From Neobacillus endophyticus (GTDB taxonomy: Bacteria > Bacillota > Bacilli > Bacillales > Cytobacillaceae): DNA of 64,000 bases. Shown here piece by piece: positions 27,597 to 36,972 of the stretch (its first letter is position 1; every line of letters begins with the position of its first letter). The notes under the pieces are model-generated. The model made no database searches, was not told the DNA's origin, and worked only from the letters and a program-made list of their open reading frames with translations. A program made the translations under genes and the position numbers. The stretch covers positions 1 to 64,000 of the forward strand of contig NZ_JABRWH010000001.1 in the NCBI RefSeq assembly GCF_013248975.1. The letters run 5' to 3'.

Positions 27597-29390
27597 ATGA
27601 ACTCCACAGCATATTCTGATGTGTGGAATCTTGATGAATTTTTTCCTGGAGGGAGTCATTCACCAGAATTCCAAGCATACCTGATGAAGACAGAGGAATT
27701 AATTAAGCGCTTTCAAATCAATGTAAAAAACTGGTCTCCTGGTCATTCACTTGAGGACCCAAAAATATTATGGGAGTTGCTCCAAGATTTAGAGCAAGCC
27801 ATAAAAAAACAGAGCCAGGCCGCTTCATTTGTCGAATGTTTGCAAGCACAAAATACTGAAGATAAAAAGACATATGAGCTGAATTCAAAAGTTACTAGTT
27901 TGAATGCTATTCTTGATACAGCATTGGGTACTTTTGAGAATCGTTTGTCCGCAATAGATGAAATCAAATGGCAGGAAATGCTTATCAAAGAACCTTTGTC
28001 AGAGTTTTCATTTGTGTTATCAGAATGGCGTGAACAAACAAAAGATAAGCTTTCTCAAGAAGAAGAAGCAATAATCAGTACTCTCGAAGTAGATGGCTAT
28101 CATAGTTGGGGGCAGTTATATGATGTAATCGTCAGCAAGATTAAAATTCCTGTCAAGGAAGACGGGGAGGAGAAACTTCTTTCCGCTGGACAGGCTTATA
28201 ATAAATTTTCAAGCCCAGACCGTAAAGTTCGTGCCGCTGTTTTTAAAGCTTGGGAGAATGCTTGGGAAGAACAGGCTGATCTATTGGCGAAAACCTTAAA
28301 CCATTTGGCTGGTTTCCGTTTAAATGTGTATAAAAAGCGCGGTTGGGAAAATGTCTTGAAGGAACCATTAACTATCAACAGAATGAAAAAAGAAACGTTA
28401 GATTCGATGTGGGCAGTTATTTCCGATAACAAACAAAAACTTGTCGAATATTTGACGCGGAAAGCCAAGCTACTTGGGGTTGAAAAATTAAGCTGGTATG
28501 ATTTGGAGTCCCCCTACGGAAAGGTTGATTCTAAAATTTCTTACCAGCATGGCGCCGAATTCATTGAACAAAATTTCGCCTTTTTCAGCGAAAAAATGGC
28601 GGCTTTTGCAAAGAAGGCATTTAAAGATCAATGGATAGAAGCAGAGGATCGTCCTAGGAAGGCTCCTGGAGGCTTTTGTACCTCTTTCCCTGATAGTGGA
28701 CAATCAAGGATTTTTATGACCTATTCCGGAACGCAATCAAATGTATCTACTCTTGCTCATGAACTGGGACATGGTTTTCATTCATTTGCGATGAAGGATG
28801 TGCCGCTGCTCAATTGCCGATATGCAATGAATGTGGCGGAAACCGCTTCAACTTTTGCTGAAATGATTGTCTCAGATGCTTCCGTTAAAAATGCCAAAAA
28901 TAAAGAAGAGAAGCTTGCATTGCTAGATGACAAAATTCAGCGAACGGTAGCATTATTAATGAATATATATGCACGCTTTTTATTTGAAATAAGATTTTAT
29001 GAAGAACGGAAGCAAGGAGTCGTTTCTGTCAAGCGGCTGAGCGAATTAATGGAAGATGCCCAAAAAGAGGCTTATGCTGATGCATTAGCAGAGTACCACC
29101 CATTATTCTGGGCCTCAAAGCTGCACTTTTTCATCACAAGTGTACCGTTCTATAACTTCCCTTACACGTTCGGATTTCTTTTTTCACTTGGAATCTATTC
29201 TCAGGCTCTTGAGGAAGGGAAAGGATACGAGGAAAAGTATATAGCCCTGTTAAAAGACACAGCCTCCATGTCGGTAGAAGATCTTGCGAGAAAGCATTTA
29301 GGCGCAGATTTAACTCAAAGAGAATTTTGGAAAAAGGCCGTTCATATCTGTCTTGAAGATATTGATGAATTTTTACAATTGACGAACTAA
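27597..29390 (+). CDS. M3 family oligoendopeptidase (PepF-like)
   Basis: A 597-residue cytosolic zinc metallopeptidase of family M3, which trims oligopeptides. The zinc motif HELGHGFHSF (HExxH) lies near residue 390, with the third ligand region ETASTFAEM downstream and the M3 C-terminal fold FFITSVPFYNFPYTFGFLFS. The length is that of PepF-type enzymes (about 600). No signal peptide. It stands alone between two terminators and is not in the syntenic backbone I recognise. Whether it equals B. subtilis PepF (YjbG) or a paralogue cannot be settled here. Confidence 0.9.
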   Translation: MNSTAYSDVWNLDEFFPGGSHSPEFQAYLMKTEELIKRFQINVKNWSPGHSLEDPKILWELLQDLEQAIKKQSQAASFVECLQAQNTEDKKTYELNSKVTSLNAILDTALGTFENRLSAIDEIKWQEMLIKEPLSEFSFVLSEWREQTKDKLSQEEEAIISTLEVDGYHSWGQLYDVIVSKIKIPVKEDGEEKLLSAGQAYNKFSSPDRKVRAAVFKAWENAWEEQADLLAKTLNHLAGFRLNVYKKRGWENVLKEPLTINRMKKETLDSMWAVISDNKQKLVEYLTRKAKLLGVEKLSWYDLESPYGKVDSKISYQHGAEFIEQNFAFFSEKMAAFAKKAFKDQWIEAEDRPRKAPGGFCTSFPDSGQSRIFMTYSGTQSNVSTLAHELGHGFHSFAMKDVPLLNCRYAMNVAETASTFAEMIVSDASVKNAKNKEEKLALLDDKIQRTVALLMNIYARFLFEIRFYEERKQGVVSVKRLSELMEDAQKEAYADALAEYHPLFWASKLHFFITSVPFYNFPYTFGFLFSLGIYSQALEEGKGYEEKYIALLKDTASMSVEDLARKHLGADLTQREFWKKAVHICLEDIDEFLQLTN

Positions 29391-29398
29391 AAATAAAT

Positions 29399-29434
29399 GC
29401 ATCGGCGCTGAAAAACGCCGATGCTTCTGTTTTC
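29399..29434 (+). terminator. Terminator after the M3 peptidase gene
   Basis: GCATCGGCG and CGCCGATGC arms followed by TTCTGTTTTC. Confidence 0.85.
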
Positions 29435-29516
29435 ATTCTACACTGCTCACCTCTGCAGAAATGACACAGCCAATAGCTCCAGTAATGACGAAAGCCATGA
29501 CGACCATAAAGAGCAT
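29433..29516 (-). CDS. Hypothetical 27-residue membrane peptide
   Basis: Not recognised. A strong AAGGGGTGGGG lies directly before the ATG at 29516. The product, MLFMVVMAFVITGAIGC..., is a single hydrophobic helix (about 2-20) with a short polar tail ending SSVE. It is the last of several tiny minus-strand frames between 29.4 and 30.4 kb, and its stop touches the terminator of the convergent peptidase gene. The short spacing between Shine-Dalgarno and ATG leaves doubt. Confidence 0.5.
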   Translation of the reverse strand: MLFMVVMAFVITGAIGCVISAEVSSVE

Positions 29517-29657
29517 ATCCCCACCCCTTACCTTCAATCAGCTATCCGGTAATCTTACTTTAGCATATTTTAACGGTAAAAGGATTTAATAATTTTGAAA
29601 AATATGTTAAATCATACATTTCTCTATTATTGTATAAAGAAAAATATGATGGTATCA

Positions 29658-29768
29658 TTACCCTTTTTTCTTTATTCGAAATAAAAGTGATAAAAGTAAA
29701 CTATGCAACGGCATGTTCGTACCCCCTATTTTTTTATAAGCGGCTAGGTGGTATCTTTCATACCCCAT
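29658..29768 (-). CDS. Possible small ORF (36 codons), YrzI-like tail
   Basis: A short minus-strand frame with GAGGAG before the ATG at 29768; an internal ATG at 29715 has its own AGGGGG and gives an 18-residue MPLHSLLLSLLFRIKKKG. The latter resembles the first part of the YrzI proteins upstream (MxLxxxxLSxxxxxKK) and may be a truncated third copy. Function unknown. It lies in the 318-bp stretch between the 27-residue peptide and the YrzI genes, where I see nothing else. Confidence 0.35.
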   Translation of the reverse strand: MGYERYHLAAYKKIGGTNMPLHSLLLSLLFRIKKKG

Positions 29769-29834
29769 AAGCTTGCTCCTCTTCTTTGAATTAGATAAAT
29801 CATAATAAAACCACCTTTCATTTTTTAGTTTTGC

Positions 29835-29975
29835 TTACATAATCCGAAATAACGAAATTTGCTTATCTCTGCTTTGTTCATATAATTTTTCCACTTGTTC
29901 CTGATGCTGCGCTTCTTCCAGACTTACTTTTCGTTTTTTAATTGTAATCGACAAAAAGAATATATTCAGTGTCAT
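29835..29975 (-). CDS. yrzI: YrzI family small protein (copy 2)
   Basis: A 46-residue protein starting MTLNIFFLSITIKKRK and continuing VSLEEAQHQEQVEKLYEQSRDK, the YrzI family pattern (hydrophobic start, basic patch, amphipathic helix EEAxHQEQVxKLYE). The family is called a probable sporulation protein in Bacillus; its role is unknown. The ATG at 29975 has AAAGGATGTGATC upstream. It lies 30 bp after a second, diverged copy. It is too short for common gene-calling cut-offs. Confidence 0.82.
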   Translation of the reverse strand: MTLNIFFLSITIKKRKVSLEEAQHQEQVEKLYEQSRDKQISLFRIM

Positions 29976-30005
29976 CTTGATCACATCCTTTCTAAAATTG
30001 CCTGA

Positions 30006-30140
30006 TTACATATAATAATTGATATTTCGCTCCTTGTAATGCTCATATAGCTTTGCAACTTGCTCCTGATGTGCAGCCTCCTGAGCAGTCACTTTATTCT
30101 TTTTAAACGTAATCGAAAAAAATATAATATTGAGTGTCAT
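30006..30140 (-). CDS. yrzI: YrzI family small protein (copy 1)
   Basis: A 44-residue paralogue of the next gene, beginning MTLNIIFFSITFKKNK and containing TAQEAAHQEQVAKLYEHYKER. GGAGG is 9 nt before the ATG at 30140. A CATAAATTA at 30166-30174 on the minus strand fits the sigma-K -10 consensus CATANNNTA, although no good -35 is seen, so late mother-cell expression is possible. Tandem YrzI copies near mccB fit the B. subtilis position of yrzI. Confidence 0.82.
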   Translation of the reverse strand: MTLNIIFFSITFKKNKVTAQEAAHQEQVAKLYEHYKERNINYYM

Positions 30141-30202
30141 CCATGTTCACCTCCAGCAACATTTTTAATTTATGCAGTATCTTTCAAATTGGCGAGTAAA
30201 AA

Positions 30203-30290
30203 GGGCACAAAAAGGCCGCAAGGAGATACTTCCCTGCGGCCTTTTGAAATTTTGGCACAAAAATACCGCAAGGCGCATTCTCCCTGCGGC
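30203..30290 (-). repeat. Duplicated hairpin/terminator, 50-bp period
   Basis: Two imperfect 38-bp direct repeats (30203-30240 and 30253-30290), each GGCACAAAAA, a CCGCA...TGCGG stem, about 82% alike. On the minus strand each stem is followed by ATTTTT or TTTTT, so they look like tandem rho-independent terminators downstream of the mccB region and upstream of the YrzI genes. Confidence 0.75.
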
Positions 30291-30352
30291 ATGGATAGGA
30301 AAAATAATACTAACTAACAGACCCAATCCAATTCGGTCGAATGCATGATATT

Positions 30353-30400
30353 CAAATGTAAAGTTGTAGTTTCAGCCAACAATCTTGGATATCTAATCAT
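30353..30400 (-). CDS. Possible 15-residue microprotein
   Basis: AAAGGAGG is 9 nt before an ATG at 30400 that encodes MIRYPRLLAETTTYI and a TGA. The ribosome binding site is as strong as any in the window, which is the main evidence. An in-frame ATG two codons earlier is too close to it. I do not recognise the peptide; it could be a leader peptide or a decayed gene start ahead of the tandem hairpins. Confidence 0.35.
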
Positions 30401-30494
30401 TTTCATCGACCTCCTTTGGAATTTTTTACTCGTTAAGGTAATTATATCCACGTCTGAACACTTTGTAAACCACTTTCTAGTGAGTTTCTCGAAA

Positions 30495-30543
30495 AAAGGT
30501 GTCAGACACCATGTGAATTCTTCACATGGTGCCTGACACCTTT
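30495..30543. repeat. Palindromic repeat copy 1 (GGTGTCAG-ACACC type)
   Basis: A 23-bp inverted repeat with one mismatch and a 3-nt loop, 14 bp downstream of the mccB stop. The right arm matches the copy at 56160-56206. It can fold into a long hairpin and may serve as a terminator for mccB. Confidence 0.85.
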
Positions 30544-30556
30544 ACTACTATACACA

Positions 30557-31693
<1,137 letters not shown>

Positions 31694-32617
31694 TTAAATA
31701 CCTCCTTGAAAAATCTTCTTGCTTAAGTAACGTTCACTGCCATCCGGAAAAATAACTGCGATATTGGTGCCTGGATCAGCAGTCTGGGCCTCTTTCAACG
31801 CAGCATAAAAAGCTGCACCCGATGAACTTCCAACAAGCAATCCTTCCTTCTCTGCCAGTTCTTTGACGAAGCGAAAAGCCTCTATATCTGTTACAGTGTG
31901 AATCGCATCAAAATAATCCAGATCCATAAACGGAGGTATAAATTCCATACCGATTCCCTCCGTTTTATGCGGACCTGGTTCTCCTCCATTTAAAATGGAG
32001 CCTTCCGGTTCTACAATAACCGTTTTTATATCCTTATTTTGTTCTTTTAAAAATCGGGCAGTGCCCATAAAAGTTCCACCGGAGCCAGCACCTGCTACAA
32101 ATATATCAATTTGTCCATCCAATTGATCCCAAATTTCTGGACCCAGTGTTTTATAATAAGTGGATGGGTTGGCAGGATTGGCAAATTGTTGAGGGCAATA
32201 GGAGCCTGAAATCTCTTTCAATAGTTCCTCAGCTTTCTTTATTGCCCCTTTGATTCCCAATTCCGTTGGGGTATTAACGATTTGCCCCCCCAAGGCCTTC
32301 ATGATTTCTTGCTTTTCCGTGCTAAATTTCTCAGGGACACAGAGGATCACCTTTACTCCTTTATTTAACGCAGCTAACGCCAAACCAATTCCAGTATTAC
32401 CTGCAGTAGGCTCTATCACTGTCCCGCCTTTGCTGAGCTTTCCGCTGGAAAAAGCTTCATTTAACAGCTCAATTCCAAGTCGGTCCTTCACACTGCCCCC
32501 GGGGTTCATGAATTCCAGCTTCGCAAATATGCGAACGCCTTCAGGCAAAGAAAATTGTGTAATCTCAACCACTGGTGTATGCCCAATTAATTCATGGACG
32601 TTTTTAAAAACCTTCAT
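31694..32617 (-). CDS. mccA: O-acetylserine-dependent cystathionine beta-synthase MccA
   Basis: MccA (YrhA) condenses homocysteine with O-acetylserine to cystathionine. The 307-residue PLP protein belongs to the cysteine synthase fold family, with the PLP lysine in NPGGSVKDRLG (near 42), the phosphate loop TAGNTGIG, and GAGSGGTFMGTARFL. Pairing with mccB and mtnN distinguishes it from CysK by context. It lies 10 bp after mtnN and 3 bp before mccB. Confidence 0.94.
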   Translation of the reverse strand: MKVFKNVHELIGHTPVVEITQFSLPEGVRIFAKLEFMNPGGSVKDRLGIELLNEAFSSGKLSKGGTVIEPTAGNTGIGLALAALNKGVKVILCVPEKFSTEKQEIMKALGGQIVNTPTELGIKGAIKKAEELLKEISGSYCPQQFANPANPSTYYKTLGPEIWDQLDGQIDIFVAGAGSGGTFMGTARFLKEQNKDIKTVIVEPEGSILNGGEPGPHKTEGIGMEFIPPFMDLDYFDAIHTVTDIEAFRFVKELAEKEGLLVGSSSGAAFYAALKEAQTADPGTNIAVIFPDGSERYLSKKIFQGGI

Positions 32618-32627
32618 ATTTCCACTC

Positions 32628-33329
32628 CTACGAGCTTTTTAATGATGCCACCATTTTCATCACTAATGTGGCTGAATTAGTTGCCGCTTTATCGATAAAT
32701 TGATCAAATGAAATTTCGGATTGCTTGCCAGCAATGTCAGAAAGGGAGCGAATAATCACAAACGGAACACCAAACTGGTGAGCAACTTGTGCAATTGCAG
32801 CGGCTTCCATTTCTACAGCTTGCAAATTTTCAAATTTGGAACGGACAAATTCCACCCGATCCGCATTTTCCATAAAAGAGTCACCAGTTGCAATCAACCC
32901 TCTAACGATTTGGAAATTCTCCAACTCATTGGCAGCCTTTTCTGCAACTCCGATTAATTTTTCATCTGCACTAAAGGCAGCCGGAAGCTGTGGAACCTGC
33001 CCATATTCATAGCCAAAAGCTGTAACATCCACATCATGATGTCGAACCTCAGTGGAAATAACTGCATCTCCAACATTTAGGTCCGGATTTAAGCCACCAG
33101 CTGAACCTGTGTTAATTATGCAATCTGGCTGAAATTTTTCAAGTAGAATGGTAGTAGACATGGCTGCGTTCACTTTGCCAATGCCAGAACGAAGCAGGAT
33201 GACTTCTGCTCCTTCCATGTTCCCAAATGTAAATTCACAGCCAGCGATTGTTTCTTGAGTTTGATTGCTGATATGATCTCTTAGTAAAGCTACTTCTTCT
33301 TCCATTGCTCCAATGATGGCGATTTTCAT
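32628..33329 (-). CDS. mtnN: 5'-methylthioadenosine/S-adenosylhomocysteine nucleosidase
   Basis: MtnN cleaves adenine from MTA and SAH, recycling the products of SAM use and supplying S-ribosylhomocysteine. The 233-residue protein begins [20 protein letters not shown] and has [25 protein letters not shown] and the substrate glutamate in [21 protein letters not shown] precedes the ATG. It lies between yrrT and mccA in the sulfur-recycling operon. Confidence 0.97.
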   Translation of the reverse strand: MKIAIIGAMEEEVALLRDHISNQTQETIAGCEFTFGNMEGAEVILLRSGIGKVNAAMSTTILLEKFQPDCIINTGSAGGLNPDLNVGDAVISTEVRHHDVDVTAFGYEYGQVPQLPAAFSADEKLIGVAEKAANELENFQIVRGLIATGDSFMENADRVEFVRSKFENLQAVEMEAAAIAQVAHQFGVPFVIIRSLSDIAGKQSEISFDQFIDKAATNSATLVMKMVASLKSS

Positions 33330-33344
33330 CTTTAAACCTCTCTC

Positions 33345-33983
33345 CTACTGTTTTACGCCCTCCATTAACCAGACAAACTCGTTATATTTTTGAAAGCTGA
33401 AGCTAAAACCGTTTTGTTTTAAAATATCCTCTAATAACGGGATCGTTGTATAATATTCAGTTTCTAAGTCTTGTGCTAGGTTAAGAAAGCCTTCCTTTTT
33501 TGCTTTTACGATTTGTTGTTTATAATCTTCCTCTGATTCGAACATCGTATCCGCGAACACTATTTTACCACCAACTGAAAGAAGCTTGCCATAAAAACCT
33601 ATAGCTTCTGCTTTTTCCTCATCCGTAAGGTGGTGAAAAGCATAGGTGCTGACAATGGTATCCACTTGATCTATTACAGGAAACACCAAAAAATCCCCAT
33701 CCAGCAGCTTTAACTGATTTCCAAGCTTTTCTCCTGCAATTCTTCGCATGGACGGCGATGGTTCAATTCCCGTCACCTTTAAATTATGTTCCAACAATTT
33801 GTTTGTTAAATTACCTGTGCCGACGCCAAATTCTAGCACATGACCGAATGAATGCTGCGCAACTGCTGTTAATATTTGCTCATAATTAGAAAATACTTCT
33901 TTATACTCGATGTCGCGGCCAACGACGGTATCATCATATGAATCCGCCCACTCTTCAAAAATCTCTAAAAACTCTCTTCCCAT
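33345..33983 (-). CDS. yrrT: SAM-dependent methyltransferase YrrT
   Basis: YrrT is a class I methyltransferase at the head of the SAM-recycling operon; its substrate is unknown. The 212-residue protein has VLEFGVGTGNLTNKLLE (SAM motif), GIEPSPSMRRIAGEKLG and STYAFHHLTDEEKAEAI. I prefer the ATG at 33983 (MGREFLEIFEEWADSYD), the family N-terminus, with GGAGAGTGA upstream. An in-frame ATG eight codons earlier is possible. It is first in the operon, followed by mtnN, mccA and mccB. Confidence 0.92.
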   Translation of the reverse strand: MGREFLEIFEEWADSYDDTVVGRDIEYKEVFSNYEQILTAVAQHSFGHVLEFGVGTGNLTNKLLEHNLKVTGIEPSPSMRRIAGEKLGNQLKLLDGDFLVFPVIDQVDTIVSTYAFHHLTDEEKAEAIGFYGKLLSVGGKIVFADTMFESEEDYKQQIVKAKKEGFLNLAQDLETEYYTTIPLLEDILKQNGFSFSFQKYNEFVWLMEGVKQ

Positions 33984-34147
33984 AATAAAATCACTCTCCG
34001 ATGTCATAACCGATATTTCCTATCAATATACTATGTTTTAGAAGAAAAGCTGTTCCTAACTTGCCATACTCAAAATGTTTCTTCAAGAAATACGTTGCCT
34101 GACAGGAATGGTTTTACTAGAATAAAACTATTGAAAGGAGGTTTACC

Positions 34148-34351
34148 ATGAACTTTCAGTTAGATTTTATTGAAGATAAAGTTGAGTTTTTCGAAGCAGC
34201 AGATCTAAAAACATTACAGAAGAAAATTGAATCACAAATCGAAGTGAACAAAGCCATTTTACTGGGTGTCCATTCTGTTTCCCATCAAATGCATGTAGCA
34301 GACAATGGAAGAACATATTTCACGGCAGTTGTTCATTTTAAAAAGAAATAG
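34148..34351 (+). CDS. yrzA: YrzA family protein (DUF2536)
   Basis: A 67-residue soluble protein of unknown function beginning MNFQLDFIEDKVEFFEAADLKTLQKK and ending YFTAVVHFKKK, matching YrzA of B. subtilis in sequence type and position, divergent from yrrT. AAAGGAGG is 8 nt before the ATG. A hairpin terminator follows. Confidence 0.88.
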   Translation: MNFQLDFIEDKVEFFEAADLKTLQKKIESQIEVNKAILLGVHSVSHQMHVADNGRTYFTAVVHFKKK

Positions 34352-34386
34352 GATGGTGCCTGAAAAATGGCCCATCCTTATCTTTT
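34350..34386 (+). terminator. yrzA terminator
   Basis: GGATGG and CCATCC arms (extendable with one mismatch) followed by TTATCTTTT. The left part contains ATGGTGCCTGA, an 11-base echo of the palindromic repeat family. Confidence 0.6.
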
Positions 34387-35050
34387 ATCGCTCCAATTGT
34401 GATAATTCTTCTACTTTCGTCGGCATCCAGCCTTGTCCATCTACCCATTTGATATAAACGCGGTATACCTGCTGCTTATCTTTTGAATATACGGTCCCGA
34501 TCGATGCATTTGACGTTGATTTATCGCGTCCAAGCCAATATACTGTCATGTTGCTTGGATCCAATCCTGTCGCATATGACATCGCATTAAGCATTTCCTG
34601 CCAATCGACTGATTTGGTATCATAGACTGGCGTGTGTTCGCCAGTTTGTGAGGTGCCCAAAGGTCTCCAAGCAGGATTTACCGTGGTTTTCACAACATTT
34701 GGTGAGCTTCCGCCAGTTGAAACTACAGCTTGGGACTGGTCTGCCTGCCCTGTGGAAGACTCATCAGAATTTTGATTATTATTATCATCGGCACTATTAT
34801 CGGAGTTTTGTGTTTCATTACTAACTGCCTCCTGTGTCTTCTCCTTTTTAGATGCCGTTTGCTTTTGTTCCGAATTAACCGTGGCTTTATTGGGTGTAGA
34901 AGCAGTATCATTACCAGAAGCAAAAATATGGTATCCGACAAAAATAATTAATAACACGACAATAACAATCAAACTATTTAAAATAAGGTTTGTTTTCTTT
35001 CTTTTAGAGCGGTAGCCTGAGCGTGAGTTTTGCTCGAAATTATTATTCAA
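34385..35050 (-). CDS. yrrS: YrrS family protein (DUF1510)
   Basis: A 221-residue single-pass membrane protein: a short basic cytoplasmic head (SGYRSKRKKTN), one transmembrane helix (LILNSLIVIVVLLIIFVGYHIF, about 21-42), a long Ser/Asn/Gln/Asp-rich linker, and a C-terminal globular DUF1510 domain (MLNAMSYATGLDPSNMTVYWLGRD). The start is a TTG with GGGGAAG upstream. It follows pbpI, as in B. subtilis, suggesting a link to spore or wall PBP function. A terminator separates the two genes. Confidence 0.88.
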   Translation of the reverse strand: MNNNFEQNSRSGYRSKRKKTNLILNSLIVIVVLLIIFVGYHIFASGNDTASTPNKATVNSEQKQTASKKEKTQEAVSNETQNSDNSADDNNNQNSDESSTGQADQSQAVVSTGGSSPNVVKTTVNPAWRPLGTSQTGEHTPVYDTKSVDWQEMLNAMSYATGLDPSNMTVYWLGRDKSTSNASIGTVYSKDKQQVYRVYIKWVDGQGWMPTKVEELSQLER

Positions 35051-35128
35051 CTAAATCACTTCCCCTTTTTTCTAGGCTGTAAATATTCTAACATGATTTA
35101 AGGAGAACTTTAAAGGATTTATATAAGC

Positions 35129-35159
35129 AGAAAAAAACCACAAGTCATAAGACCTGAGG
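35129..35159 (-). terminator. pbpI terminator
   Basis: CCTCAGGTC and GACTTGTGG arms (one G-T pair and one mismatch) then TTTTTTT on the minus strand, just after the pbpI stop. Read-through may still feed yrrS. Confidence 0.7.
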
Positions 35160-35170
35160 CTAAAGAACGA

Positions 35171-36922
35171 TTATGGATGGTTTTGATATAGCATTTCCAC
35201 CATATCGGCGAAAAGAAGATTAATTCCGCCTTCATTATCAAATACGTCCAGATTTACGGCAACTAAAGCATATTTAGGATGATGGTACGGGAAATAACCG
35301 GCAAACCATTTATTATGCAGCTGTTTATTGTTCACATATTTCCCTGTTTCAGCTGTCCCTGATTTTCCAGCCACTTCATATGGAAGATCTTTAAACCATC
35401 TGCCAGTTCCGTTTGGATTTGCCACAACCTCTCTAAGCAACTTTTGCAGCTTCATGGCTGTATAGGGTGAAATGGTGTTTCCAGGTAATTTTCTTTCAGG
35501 AAAATGGGCCATTGTAGTGCCGTTTCTATACTCAATCTTCGAAACTGCCCTCACCATCTCCTTTTGACCTCCGCGGGCAATGGTGGCCATCATATTGGCG
35601 ACTGCAAGAGGCGTTGCCCGAACCTCATGTTGACCAATTCCGGACATCGCAGCAAAATTGGCATCCTGCCTTGCAGAGTCTATTAAGAATATCCTTCCTG
35701 GATCTTCTCCAGAAAATTGCCTAAATCCGCTCGTGTGATAAATATTCCCTATCCAGCCAACAGATCCGATTAGAGACAGCTTGGCAGCGTAACTATCCAG
35801 CATATGAGGATTCATTTTTTGTAATTGCTGTGCCAGCTCGCCAAATGTTCGATTACAGCTGCGGGCAAAGCTTTCACTGAAATTTATCATGCCATAATTA
35901 TACGTTAATTCCGGTTTACCATTTATTTTTTTACTGCAATTAAACATCCTGGCAGGATCGTCCAAACTATTGTCAATCGCAGCAGCAGCAGTAACCGTCT
36001 TAAACACAGATCCTAATATTTGCTGTTTTAACATTTGATTTGTAATTCCTACACTGCTATATGGATCCTTTTTATTTATTTTAGGTCGCGATACCATAGC
36101 AAGAACACTGTTATCCTCTATATTCAGGAGAACCAGTCCACCTTTTTTAATATGATACTTTTCGACCATTTTTTCTGCATTTTGCTGAATATTTTTGTCA
36201 ATTGTCGTCCGGATATTGAGTGGAAAAAACGGATTGGCTGGATCAACATATTTAACATTAATTCCAAATAACGGTGAACCATTGCCATCCACATGAAAGA
36301 CAAGCTTTGATTTCCCTTCAGGAAGAAGAAATTCATCAAAACTTTCCTCCAGCCCGGATACTCCTATTAAGGTTTTCTCAGATAATTCTTTGTGGGGATA
36401 GCGGCTTTTAAGCTCAGCTGAATTTTCTCCTGTTAATCCGATCAACTGCTCTGCAGGGAAGTCAGCCCGTTCAAACTTTTTCTCTAAAGCAAAAACGCCA
36501 GGGGAATTAAGCTTATTAATCAGATTCATTTGCTTAGAGTTCAACTCGACAGGTTTAGGTTCCCCGAAGGCAAATGGCTGTTTTGCGTTATTCACTGCCT
36601 TTTTTAAGGCGTTTGTAGGAATTCCAGTAATCTCCGACACCTTTGATGCATCCCAATTAAGTTTTTTTAAAAATGGAAACAGAACAAGAACATTCATTTT
36701 ACTATATGTAAGCATATTGCCGTTTCTATCGAGGAAATTCCCCCTTCCATTATCAATTTCCAATTCCTCCGTCCGCTGCTTTACACTTTCATCCATTAAA
36801 TTAATATTATGCTTAGAAAATGCTTCTGTTTTCACCAATTGAATTTGACAAAGTCGAATAATTAAGAGAGTAAAACTGGTGACACATATAACCAAAAAGA
36901 CAATGATCCGTTTTCTGAGCAT
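35171..36922 (-). CDS. pbpI: Penicillin-binding protein PbpI (class B transpeptidase)
   Basis: A 583-residue class B PBP, matching B. subtilis PBP4b (PbpI), a sigma-F-dependent protein. One N-terminal transmembrane helix (IIVFLVICVTSFTLLII, about 5-21), a PBP dimerisation domain, then the transpeptidase with SVFK (active-site Ser), SCN and KSGT. I take the ATG at 36922; the in-frame TTG-ATG six codons upstream lie inside the terminator hairpin. The Shine-Dalgarno GAGGTG is itself the 3' arm of the upstream greA terminator, an unusual overlap. Confidence 0.92.
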   Translation of the reverse strand: MLRKRIIVFLVICVTSFTLLIIRLCQIQLVKTEAFSKHNINLMDESVKQRTEELEIDNGRGNFLDRNGNMLTYSKMNVLVLFPFLKKLNWDASKVSEITGIPTNALKKAVNNAKQPFAFGEPKPVELNSKQMNLINKLNSPGVFALEKKFERADFPAEQLIGLTGENSAELKSRYPHKELSEKTLIGVSGLEESFDEFLLPEGKSKLVFHVDGNGSPLFGINVKYVDPANPFFPLNIRTTIDKNIQQNAEKMVEKYHIKKGGLVLLNIEDNSVLAMVSRPKINKKDPYSSVGITNQMLKQQILGSVFKTVTAAAAIDNSLDDPARMFNCSKKINGKPELTYNYGMINFSESFARSCNRTFGELAQQLQKMNPHMLDSYAAKLSLIGSVGWIGNIYHTSGFRQFSGEDPGRIFLIDSARQDANFAAMSGIGQHEVRATPLAVANMMATIARGGQKEMVRAVSKIEYRNGTTMAHFPERKLPGNTISPYTAMKLQKLLREVVANPNGTGRWFKDLPYEVAGKSGTAETGKYVNNKQLHNKWFAGYFPYHHPKYALVAVNLDVFDNEGGINLLFADMVEMLYQNHP

Positions 36923-36957
36923 AAAAAAACACCTCATCAAAAGTTTTGACGAGGTGT
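36923..36957 (-). terminator. greA terminator overlapping the pbpI ribosome binding site
   Basis: A 14-bp stem (ACACCTCGTCAAAA / TTTTGATGAGGTGT, one G-T pair) and seven T on the minus strand end directly at the pbpI ATG. The 3' arm includes GAGGTG, the only ribosome binding site for pbpI. Confidence 0.88.
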
Positions 36958-36972
36958 ACCTTTTTTAAACCA

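Noticed and set aside
29717..29822. 19-codon frame MIYLIQRRGASLWG on the minus strand
   Set aside because: It overlaps the better-supported frame starting at 29768, is very short, and has only a modest AAAGGTGG site.
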